Below, piece after piece: positions 1 to 5,757 of a stretch of DNA of 8,733 nucleotides. The first letter of the stretch is position 1; each line of letters starts with the position of its first letter. Location: the NCBI GenBank assembly GCA_021107975.1, contig JAIORT010000536.1, positions 1 to 8,733 on the forward strand. Direction: 5' to 3'. A program made the translations under genes and the position numbers. The notes under the pieces were generated by a model. The model did no database searches. It saw only the letters and a program-made list of their open reading frames with translations, and was not told where the DNA came from. This DNA is from Bacteroidales bacterium (lineage in GTDB: Bacteria > Bacteroidota > Bacteroidia > Bacteroidales > JAADJA01).

Positions 1-7
1 TTTGAGT

Positions 8-859
8 TCATTTAACATGTTTCTCAGCGTGATACGACGACCTGACCAAGGGGCTGCTTTCTACATACCTGAATCCTTTTTCCAAACCGGCTTTTCTGAA
101 TTTTTCAAACATTTCAGGGGTTACAAACTCCTTTACCGGTAAGTGGTGTTTTGTAGGTTGAAGGTACTGACCGATGGTTAATACCTCACAGCCGACTGAA
201 TGGAGATCATCCATGGTTTCAAATACTTCTTCTTCTGTTTCTCCCAGTCCAGCCATTATCCCTGACTTAGACCGCACCTCCGATGCAGATATATATTTTA
301 CCACCTTCAAACTCAGTTCGTATCTCGCCTTACTTCTTATAATCGGGGTGAGCCTTTTTACAGTTTCAAGATTGTGTGATATGACTTCCGGTTTGGTTTC
401 TATCACTTTTTGAATTAGTTGTTTTTGTCCGTCAAAATCCGGAATTAATGCTTCGATAGTAGTTTCAGGGTTCAATTCCTTTATCTTGCGGATTGTCTTT
501 GCCCAGATTTCTGCGCCGCCATCTTCCAGGTCATCACGGTCAACCGAAGTCAGGACGCAATGTTGCACTCCCATCAATTTTACCGACTTTGCCACACGGT
601 CGGGTTCATCAAAATCAACCGGTTCAGGTCTGCCGGTTTTTATATTACAAAATTTACAGGAGCGGGTGCAAATATCACCAAGGATCATCAAGGTTGCTGT
701 ACCTCTGCCCCAGCAATCGGCAATATTCGGGCAATTGCCGCTGGTGCATATTGTATGAAGTTTATTCTTTTCAACGATTTCCCTGACGTATAAATAATTT
801 TTTCCTGTCGGGATTTTTGTCTTGAGCCATGCCGGTTTTCTAACTTTTATTTCTCCCAT
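8..859 (-). CDS. lipA: Lipoyl synthase LipA (radical SAM)
   Basis: LipA inserts two sulfur atoms at C6 and C8 of a protein-bound octanoyl chain, giving the lipoyl cofactor of 2-oxoacid dehydrogenases and GcvH. It is a cytosolic enzyme with two 4Fe-4S clusters. At 283 residues it is of normal length. The auxiliary-cluster cysteines form CTSGNCPNIADC (C38, C43, C49), which is diagnostic for LipA. The radical-SAM triad is CTRSCKFC (C64, C68, C71). The C-terminal RSSYHA motif (273-278), whose serine is known in the family to ligate the auxiliary cluster, is present. The ATG at 857-859 keeps the usual N-terminus; a weak AAAGGA lies 14 or more bases upstream. The nearest upstream gene ends 255 bases away and a -7-like box sits at 885-892, so lipA probably has its own promoter. 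No lipB or lplA is visible here. The stop codon is only 7 bases from the window edge, so the downstream context is unknown. Assignment is very secure. Confidence 0.98.
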   Translation of the reverse strand: MGEIKVRKPAWLKTKIPTGKNYLYVREIVEKNKLHTICTSGNCPNIADCWGRGTATLMILGDICTRSCKFCNIKTGRPEPVDFDEPDRVAKSVKLMGVQHCVLTSVDRDDLEDGGAEIWAKTIRKIKELNPETTIEALIPDFDGQKQLIQKVIETKPEVISHNLETVKRLTPIIRSKARYELSLKVVKYISASEVRSKSGIMAGLGETEEEVFETMDDLHSVGCEVLTIGQYLQPTKHHLPVKEFVTPEMFEKFRKAGLEKGFRYVESSPLVRSSYHAEKHVK

Positions 860-1114
860 TTCCGTTTCTTCATTAATCCTTTGGCAAAGTTATTAATTTT
901 GATGAGGCAACTTATTAAATATATAGGCTGTCCTTTTTAGTATATAATTTTCTATAAAAAAATTATTCACAGAAATTAAAGTAAAAGCTGAATGGATAAA
1001 GCTCGTAATATTCAGGAATTTTGAAATTAAATTTTTCAGGCTTTTAAGTCAGTTCAAGAAATAGACAAATAGAACTTCTGAAAATTCAGGGGAAACTTTA
1101 CAAATAAGATACTA
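860..1114. other. AT-rich intergenic gap between glycosyltransferase and lipA
   Basis: This 255-base gap has no open reading frame of useful length on either strand. The lipA promoter candidate is in its lipA-proximal end. A weak imperfect hairpin (ATTCA at 965-969 against TGAAT at 989-993) followed on the minus strand by a run of seven T (ending about 957) could be a poor terminator for the glycosyltransferase gene, but the stem is only 5 bp of mostly A/T. TTCAGG occurs three times on the plus strand (1011, 1035, 1085) with irregular spacing and no clear meaning. No structured RNA was recognised. Confidence 0.4.
885..892 (-). promoter_or_regulatory. Candidate lipA promoter, -7 element
   Basis: Read on the minus strand this is TAACTTTG, an exact match to the Bacteroidota sigma-A -7 consensus TAnnTTTG. 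It lies 25 bases before the lipA ATG, so transcription would start about 20 bases upstream of the gene. There is no good TTTG at -33; the nearest TTG is only 15 bases upstream of the box, against the usual 19-21. The same octamer occurs before the coiled-coil gene at 5621-5628. The call rests on one exact short motif in the right place. Confidence 0.4.
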
Positions 1115-3079
1115 TCACCTTCCTAGGTTACGGAATCCTTTTAAAATAATATTCAAATCATTCAGCACTTTATAATCGCGGGCGTAAAGCAAATTAAGGC
1201 GATCAATGGTATCATAAGATATATTTTTATTTTTCAGAACATCAGTCGGATTTAATACGCCTTTTTTTATTTCCGGCAATTTATGATTTTCAGAGGTTTC
1301 AGTAAATCTATACCCAACCCATGATTCCTTCCCAAAAATAACAAGAAAAATATTTTTCAAAAAACCTAAAGGATTTTTCATAACAACAATTGCCAAAGGT
1401 GAAATTATAAGAAGGACAGTGCTGATAACAATATCTAAGAATCTTTTACTTCGTTTGTTATTAACTTTTGTAATTGAATCAAGCTCGATAATATAAATGT
1501 CGCCGGAAGTATTTATTGATTGGCTGCCGATTATTGATAAGCTTTCAGGCGGAGCAATTTTAAATTCAACCTGTGAAATATTCAGTTCCGACATTTTATC
1601 TATGATTTTTTGTGCAGGCAGGTCTTTGGCGCAAAATATCACTTCATCAATTTTATAAATATTAATAATATCTTTTATTTGCCCAAGGTTTCCAATAAAC
1701 CCGGCATTTTTATCGTGTTTTTCCTTAACGTTTACAAAACCTATAAATCCCGGATTCATATCTGCCTTTCTAAGCAAATCAGCCACTCTTTCAGCTTCAT
1801 CTTTATTGCCAATAATAACAAAACGCTTGTTTGTTTTAATTCCTATCCTGTAATTTTTTAGTTTAAATAAGTGAAGAATAAATCTTAAACCCATCATCGA
1901 AATAAAACCCCATAAAGCACCGAACACAATCAGCGCCCTTGAAAACCTGTAATCCTCCGGAAGCAGGGCATAAACTGTAAGGATAATAACCGTACCGATA
2001 AATAAGCCCTGGAAAATCTTAGATAGCCTGACCGGACGGTCATACCCTCCGCTAAGGTAAACACTCATAAGCCATATTAAAATGTAGAGGGGTATGGCTA
2101 CAGAAACAATTTCTACCGGGTATTCTCCTCCATAAGGAAAAATTACATTGTGCTCCCAGTAATTTTTAATACCGATTATACCGCCAAAAAGCAGTACGGC
2201 ATCTGCAATAGGAAGCGCTGCCCTTGCGAAAAACCGGTTCAGAATAGCAAGAAAAGCTCTGAAATATACTGCAAGGTTTATCAAAAAAGAGAAAAGTCTT
2301 GCGTTTTTCGGGGAGAAATGCTTCCTGGCAAATATTGCCATTGCATTATAAAATACAACCACATAATTAACACTGCTTTTTTTTGTGCTTTCTCCTTTAT
2401 AGTGAATAATTCGGGTTTCAGGGAAATAATAGTTTTTATAGCCAGCTTTAGTGATTCTGTATGATAAGTCAATGTCTTCACCATACATAAAAAATGTTTC
2501 ATCTAATAAACCTATTTTATTAAGAACACTTTTCCTCAGCAGCATGAATGCGCCCGACAGGATTTCAATCTCGTGTGTTTTCTCTTTATCAAGAAAACCC
2601 AAATGGTATTTACCGAAAATTTTTGATTTTGGTAATAGTCTTGATAATCCGAAAATTTTATAAAAAGCAACTGCGGGGGTGGGCAAGCCCCGTTTTGATT
2701 CAGGAAGGAAATTCCCTTTTCCATCTAACATTTTTACACCCAAGCCACCTGCATCAGGGTGTTCGTCCATAAACTGAATAACTTTAGCAAAGGTGTCATC
2801 TTCAACAACAGTATCAGGATTAAGGAGCAGAATATATTCACCGCGGGCTTTCTTTATTGCCTGGTTATTGGCTTTTGAAAAACCTGAATTTTCTTTATTG
2901 GCGATAGTAATAACATCAGGGAACTTTTCCTGTATCATTGTTACCGAGCCGTCAACAGAATTATTGTCAACAACGAATACCTCAGAATCTGTTCCTTCTA
3001 TTGCTCTTCTGACCGAATGAAGACATTGTTCGAGAAAGTATTTAACGTTGTAATTGACAATAACTATGGAAAGCTTCAT
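1115..3079 (-). CDS. Membrane glycosyltransferase: GT2 domain fused to a degenerate polyprenyl glycosylphosphotransferase
   Basis: This is a 654-residue fusion. Residues 1-250 are a family-2 (GT-A) glycosyltransferase of the WbbL/rhamnosyltransferase type: IVIVNYN start, DNNS (38-41), NSGFSKANN (64-72), the metal-binding NPD (87-89) and GEDIDL (200-205). Residues about 260-404 hold four to five predicted membrane helices with YLSGGYDRP (341-349), resembling the N-terminal membrane part of WcaJ/WbaP-type sugar-1-phosphate transferases. Residues about 418-535 resemble the Rossmann-like domain of those enzymes, but GNKDEA (424-429) replaces the usual glycine-rich loop. SKRFLDI (544-550) and a membrane helix (550-568) resemble the start of the transferase domain. 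GKESWVGY (583-590) then follows almost directly and resembles the late GDMSLVGP motif, so the middle with the catalytic Asp-Glu is missing. The GT2 half is probably active in cell-surface polysaccharide or lipid-linked glycan synthesis; the second half probably serves as a membrane scaffold. Sugar donor and acceptor cannot be told. The gene lies 62 bases after rny. Confidence 0.85.
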   Translation of the reverse strand: MKLSIVIVNYNVKYFLEQCLHSVRRAIEGTDSEVFVVDNNSVDGSVTMIQEKFPDVITIANKENSGFSKANNQAIKKARGEYILLLNPDTVVEDDTFAKVIQFMDEHPDAGGLGVKMLDGKGNFLPESKRGLPTPAVAFYKIFGLSRLLPKSKIFGKYHLGFLDKEKTHEIEILSGAFMLLRKSVLNKIGLLDETFFMYGEDIDLSYRITKAGYKNYYFPETRIIHYKGESTKKSSVNYVVVFYNAMAIFARKHFSPKNARLFSFLINLAVYFRAFLAILNRFFARAALPIADAVLLFGGIIGIKNYWEHNVIFPYGGEYPVEIVSVAIPLYILIWLMSVYLSGGYDRPVRLSKIFQGLFIGTVIILTVYALLPEDYRFSRALIVFGALWGFISMMGLRFILHLFKLKNYRIGIKTNKRFVIIGNKDEAERVADLLRKADMNPGFIGFVNVKEKHDKNAGFIGNLGQIKDIINIYKIDEVIFCAKDLPAQKIIDKMSELNISQVEFKIAPPESLSIIGSQSINTSGDIYIIELDSITKVNNKRSKRFLDIVISTVLLIISPLAIVVMKNPLGFLKNIFLVIFGKESWVGYRFTETSENHKLPEIKKGVLNPTDVLKNKNISYDTIDRLNLLYARDYKVLNDLNIILKGFRNLGR

Positions 3080-3114
3080 ATTGCAAACTAAAGTGCTCGA
3101 AAAAAAATTGTTTC

Positions 3115-3122
3115 CAAATTTA
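3115..3122 (-). promoter_or_regulatory. Possible -7 element before the glycosyltransferase gene
   Basis: On the minus strand this reads TAAATTTG, matching TAnnTTTG exactly, 35 bases before the glycosyltransferase ATG in the 62-base gap after rny. No TTTG or TTG is present at -33; that region is an A-run at the end of rny. No clear rny terminator is present either, so the glycosyltransferase may be expressed by read-through from rny, from this weak promoter, or both. The gap is very AT-rich, which makes chance matches likely. Confidence 0.25.
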
Positions 3123-3141
3123 ATATTTATGACGCTTTTTT

Positions 3142-4683
3142 TTATTTAGCATAATTAATCGCTCTTGTTTCCCTTATCACGGTAATTTTAATCTGCCCGG
3201 GATAGGTCATTTCATCCTGGATTTTTTTCGACAAATCATAAGAAATCTGGGATGATTCTGCGTCGGATACTTTTTCAGCTCCAACAATTACACGTAATTC
3301 CCTGCCAGCCTGGATTGCAAAAGTTTTTATCACTCCGGGATATGTAAGCGCCAGTTCCTCAAGTTTGTTCAGTCGCTGTATATATGCTGCAACAACTTCA
3401 CGTCGGGCGCCGGGTCTTGCACCTGAAATTGCATCACAAATCTGAACAATCGGAGATGTCAGATTATCCATTTCAATTTCTTCATGATGTGAACCAATAG
3501 CATTGCAGATATCGGGTTTTTCCTTGAACTTTTCGGCTAATTTCATTCCATGCAGTGCATGTGGCAGTTCCGGTTCATTATCGGGTACTTTTCCTATGTC
3601 GTGCAGTAAGCCGGCTCTTTTTGCTATTTTTGGATTTAAGCCCAATTCGGAAGCCATAGTTGCGCATAAATTAGCAACTTCCCTGGAATGCTGCAGTAAG
3701 TTCTGTCCGTAAGAGGAACGGTATTTCATTTTGCCCACAATCCTTATTAACTCATGATGCATGCCGTGGATGCCAAGGTCGATAGTTGTACGTTTTCCGG
3801 TTTCAATAATGTCCTGGTCAATTTGCTTTTTAGTTTTTAAAACCACTTCTTCAATTCGGGCAGGATGTATCCTTCCGTCAGTAACAAGTTTATGTAACGA
3901 CTGCCTTGCTAATTCTCTTCTCACAGGGTCAAAAGACGAAAGAAGAATAGCATCAGGCGAATCGTCAATAATGATTTCAACACCTGTTAATGCTTCTAAC
4001 GTTCTGATATTCCTGCCTTCACGTCCGATTATTCTGCCTTTTATTTCATCATTGTCAATATTGAATACCGAAACCGAGTTTTCATTAGCATGTTCACTTG
4101 CTGTTCTTTGTATGGTTTGGATAACAGTTTTCTTCGCCTCGCGGTTAGCAGTTAGCTTTGCTTCTTCAACAATCTCAGTTATATGAGCCATCGCTTCCGA
4201 TTTGGCTTCATCTTTCAGTGTTTCAATTAACTGAGCTTTAGCTTCTCCGGCAGAGAGACCTGAAATGGCTTCCAGTTCTTCAACCTGGCGCTTATGAGAT
4301 TTTTCAATTTCATTTTGTTTTTTGTTAACTAATTCAAGCTGAGCGCTCAGGTTTTCCCTGATTGTGTCAACTTCTTTTTTCCTTCTCTGAAATTCCTCCA
4401 TTTTTTGTGAAAAAGTTCCTTCTTTTTGCTTAAGCCTGTTTTCATTTCTCTGAACAGTAGAGTTTTTTTCGTGGATTATTTTTTCATGTTCAGATTTTAG
4501 TTGGAGGAATTTTTCCTTTGCCTGTAATATTTTTTCTTTCTTAATTACTACTCCTTTTTCTTCAGCTTCTTTAATAATATTTTGACTCTTCTTCTCGACA
4601 TTTTTTCTAAGAATAGTGCTTGTTATTAAAAAACCCAGAAATAAGGCTACAACACCTACAATAACTACAATAATTATATCCAT
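3142..4683 (-). CDS. rny: Ribonuclease Y (membrane-anchored endoribonuclease)
   Basis: RNase Y makes the first cut in mRNA turnover and in processing of some structured RNAs, working at the inner face of the cytoplasmic membrane. The 513 residues show all four parts of the family: an N-terminal membrane helix (about 3-23, no signal-peptide cleavage site apparent), a long charged coiled coil (about 28-195), a KH RNA-binding domain with GRIIGREGRN (216-225), and an HD phosphohydrolase domain with H332 in QHSRE and the metal-binding H361-D362 in LLHDIGK. The C-terminus ends in the usual extension with PGQIKITVIRE (495-505). Length is normal. The ATG at 4681-4683 directly precedes the anchor helix; no Shine-Dalgarno sequence is evident, which is common in Bacteroidota. 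It lies 36 bases after the U-tract of the small RNA at 4730-4920, and is probably expressed by partial read-through from the zapA side. Identity is very secure. Confidence 0.97.
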   Translation of the reverse strand: MDIIIVVIVGVVALFLGFLITSTILRKNVEKKSQNIIKEAEEKGVVIKKEKILQAKEKFLQLKSEHEKIIHEKNSTVQRNENRLKQKEGTFSQKMEEFQRRKKEVDTIRENLSAQLELVNKKQNEIEKSHKRQVEELEAISGLSAGEAKAQLIETLKDEAKSEAMAHITEIVEEAKLTANREAKKTVIQTIQRTASEHANENSVSVFNIDNDEIKGRIIGREGRNIRTLEALTGVEIIIDDSPDAILLSSFDPVRRELARQSLHKLVTDGRIHPARIEEVVLKTKKQIDQDIIETGKRTTIDLGIHGMHHELIRIVGKMKYRSSYGQNLLQHSREVANLCATMASELGLNPKIAKRAGLLHDIGKVPDNEPELPHALHGMKLAEKFKEKPDICNAIGSHHEEIEMDNLTSPIVQICDAISGARPGARREVVAAYIQRLNKLEELALTYPGVIKTFAIQAGRELRVIVGAEKVSDAESSQISYDLSKKIQDEMTYPGQIKITVIRETRAINYAK

Positions 4684-4718
4684 TTTCGTATGATTTTATA
4701 GAAGAAGGAAGTTGATGT

Positions 4719-4752
4719 AAAAAAAAGAAACCCGCATAACTCAAAGAGTTAT
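4719..4752 (-). terminator. Intrinsic terminator at the 3' end of the small RNA
   Basis: On the minus strand a perfect 7-bp hairpin (ATAACTC, loop TTT, GAGTTAT; 4752-4736) is followed by GCGGG and then TTTCTTTTTTTT (4730-4719). The GCGGGT between hairpin and U-tract also pairs with the 5' end of the RNA at 4915-4920. Termination could therefore come from the local hairpin or from the long-range closing helix. The U-tract lies only on the minus strand, which fixes the transcript's direction. Some read-through is expected, because rny starts 36 bases later with no obvious promoter. Confidence 0.7.
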
Positions 4753-4920
4753 AGTAAACCCCGTTAGACACGCTTAGGTTAGCCAAGTTTTTCGAAACGT
4801 CCACTGCCCCTGACCTAACAGGAGTCCCCATACGGGGATGAGGCCTGTTCTAGAAACTTATGAGCATCACCTTAATAAGATAATGTTGAGTTTACAAACG
4901 AATTTTGAATCGATGCGGGT
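4730..4920 (-). ncRNA. ssrS: Probable 6S RNA (Bacteroidota type) between zapA and rny
   Basis: 6S RNA is a roughly 190-nt rod that imitates an open promoter and sequesters housekeeping RNA polymerase in stationary phase. In transcript numbering (1 = base 4920), visible pairings are: closing helix 1-8 with 184-191 (ACCCGCAU/AUGCGGGU, 8 bp); helix 26-33 with 160-167 (GUAAACUC/GGGUUUAC, one G-U); and a terminal arm made of AACAGG/CCUGUU (72-77 with 99-104) and UCCCC/GGGGA (83-87 with 92-96) closed by a GUAU loop. Between helix and arm is a large, mostly open region with a small 5'-side hairpin (36-42 with 50-56), as expected for the central bubble. Its length of 191 nt, the U-tract terminator and the position just downstream of zapA all fit; zapA also precedes ssrS in Proteobacteria. 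No convincing own promoter was seen, so it may be processed from the zapA transcript. The call rests on fold and context, not on a covariance search. The ends are approximate. Confidence 0.72.
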
Positions 4921-4930
4921 AATTTTTATT

Positions 4931-4951
4931 CCGGGGAATTTCTTCCCCTGG
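4931..4951 (-). other. Stable hairpin between zapA and the small RNA
   Basis: On the minus strand GGGGAA, a GAAA loop and TTCCCC (4948-4933) form a perfect 6-bp stem, extended by CC/GG with one bulged A. It starts 28 bases after the zapA stop codon and ends 11 bases before the first base of the small RNA. It has no U-tract on either side, so it is not a classical terminator. It could protect the 3' end of zapA mRNA or mark a processing site that frees the small RNA. Confidence 0.5.
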
Positions 4952-4978
4952 AAAATATCTTTCAAAGAACGTTATTCA

Positions 4979-5272
4979 TTATTCTATCTTTAGATTATCT
5001 GACAAAATTAAATCTATTTCGGATAATTTTGCTGATATTGTTTCATCGCTTTTTATTAATTTATCCTCATGTCTCAGTGCATTAGTTGTATTTTCTAATG
5101 CTACCATTGCCAACAGATCTTGCTTGTCATTAAAAGCATAATTTTCTGAATAATGCTTAATTGTTTCATTTATTTTATTAGCTGCCCTTCTGATAGTTTC
5201 CTCTTCATCTCTTTTTATTGTTAATCTGTATGGTCTGTCTGCAATTATTACTGATATTGTTAATTCGTCCAT
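4979..5272 (-). CDS. zapA: Cell division protein ZapA
   Basis: ZapA binds FtsZ polymers and bundles them, stabilising the Z-ring at midcell. The 97-residue length fits the family. The N-terminal globular part (about 1-50) carries the family pattern: a beta-hairpin ISVIIADRPYRLTI (6-19), the acidic RDEEETIRRAANKIN stretch (21-35), and then the conserved DLLAMVALE helix (52-60). The C-terminal third (about 65-95) is a helix expected to form the dimer/tetramer coiled coil. The ATG at 5270-5272 is 26 bases after the stop of the coiled-coil gene, with no evident Shine-Dalgarno sequence, and the two are surely co-transcribed. The small RNA follows 58 bases after its stop codon. The family is divergent in sequence, but motif, size and neighbourhood with rny agree. 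Confidence 0.9.
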   Translation of the reverse strand: MDELTISVIIADRPYRLTIKRDEEETIRRAANKINETIKHYSENYAFNDKQDLLAMVALENTTNALRHEDKLIKSDETISAKLSEIDLILSDNLKIE

Positions 5273-5298
5273 CTAAAGTTATCAAATGCCAGAATAAT

Positions 5299-5586
5299 CT
5301 ATTTGTTTAAAATTTCAATACATTTATCGATTTCCCGCACCAGTTCGTTAATCCTGATTTTTACATCACTGTTTCCTTCCGCTTGTTTAACTGATTTTGC
5401 AATTTTTAAATTTCTGTTTTTGTCTTTTAATTGTTCAATTACTTTGTTCTGATTTTCAATTATTTGTTTTAATTCTTCCAGTTTATTTTTTAGTTCGGAA
5501 TCTTGTTCTTTTAATGAGTTCTGTATGCTTATCAGTTTCCTTACTTTACTATTAATATCGGTAACTAACTTACTTGTGTCGCTCAT
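5299..5586 (-). CDS. Small coiled-coil protein upstream of zapA
   Basis: This 95-residue, highly charged protein has no membrane segment or signal peptide. Residues about 5-63 form an almost uninterrupted amphipathic helix with heptad-like Leu/Ile spacing, rich in Lys, Glu, Gln and Asn. A short break containing GNSD (71-74) is followed by a second helix (75-94). There is one cysteine (C88). No catalytic motif is seen and its function is not recognised. The ATG at 5584-5586 is supported by a good Shine-Dalgarno-like AGGTGA seven bases upstream, and it is the first gene after a strong promoter candidate. Tight linkage to zapA suggests a partner in Z-ring assembly, comparable in size and style to the coiled-coil ZapB of Proteobacteria, but that is inference from context; coiled coils match each other by composition alone. 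Confidence 0.8.
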   Translation of the reverse strand: MSDTSKLVTDINSKVRKLISIQNSLKEQDSELKNKLEELKQIIENQNKVIEQLKDKNRNLKIAKSVKQAEGNSDVKIRINELVREIDKCIEILNK

Positions 5587-5593
5587 TAAAACA

Positions 5594-5599
5594 TCACCT
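5594..5599 (-). promoter_or_regulatory. Shine-Dalgarno site of the coiled-coil gene
   Basis: AGGTGA on the minus strand lies seven bases before the ATG at 5584-5586. It fixes that start and stands out because zapA, rny and gcvP lack a recognisable site, as is common in Bacteroidota. Confidence 0.55.
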
Positions 5600-5620
5600 A
5601 AATAATAAACGTTTAGTTTG

Positions 5621-5651
5621 CAAAGTTAATTATATGAAAACTTTAAAACAA
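5621..5651 (-). promoter_or_regulatory. Promoter of the coiled-coil/zapA/6S/rny unit
   Basis: On the minus strand TTG (5651-5649), a 20-base spacer and TAACTTTG (5628-5621) match the Bacteroidota housekeeping promoter in both elements and spacing (TTTG, 19-21 bases, TAnnTTTG). Transcription would start near 5615, giving a leader of about 30 bases that contains the Shine-Dalgarno site. This is the best promoter in the window. Confidence 0.6.
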
Positions 5652-5657
5652 GTTTTC
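5636..5657. repeat. 8-bp perfect inverted repeat overlapping the promoter
   Basis: GAAAACTT (5636-5643) and AAGTTTTC (5650-5657) are perfect inverted copies separated by six bases, giving a 14-base centre-to-centre distance. One arm covers the TTG at -33 and the other lies in the promoter spacer. This position is typical of a repressor operator. The arms are A/T-rich, and no U-tract follows on the minus strand, so a gcvP terminator is less likely. Confidence 0.4.
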
Positions 5658-5757
5658 AATTATATTTATTTTTTATTTGGTTCTGAAAAAAATGCCGGAA
5701 ATATTTTAATCCCTAATGATTAGTAAGATTACAGAATATGAAATATTAAAGAAATAT

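Noticed and set aside
2281..2502. Minus-strand frame (73 codons) inside the glycosyltransferase gene that might suggest a frameshift
   Set aside because: The main 654-codon frame is continuous and shows the expected motifs on both sides of this stretch, so no frameshift is needed.
3100..3140. A-run and T-run between rny and the glycosyltransferase as a terminator
   Set aside because: No stable stem precedes a T-run on the minus strand; the runs look like AT-rich spacer.
3761..4186. A 141-codon plus-strand open frame opposite rny
   Set aside because: It lies entirely within the KH/HD coding region of rny, has no domain-like pattern or ribosome-binding site, and is explained by codon bias on the opposite strand.
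4607..4831. A 74-codon minus-strand frame starting in the small RNA and running into rny
   Set aside because: It crosses the U-tract terminator and the rny start in another frame; the RNA helices and the rny frame explain the sequence better.
4730..4920. tmRNA or tRNA reading of the structured gap
   Set aside because: There is no acceptor stem with CCA, no T-arm in the right place, no tag-peptide frame, and the length is about half that of tmRNA.
5640..5757. Terminator downstream of gcvP
   Set aside because: Only short A/T stems such as AAATATT/AATATTT are seen and none is followed by a U-tract; the 5636-5657 inverted repeat is better explained by its overlap with the promoter.
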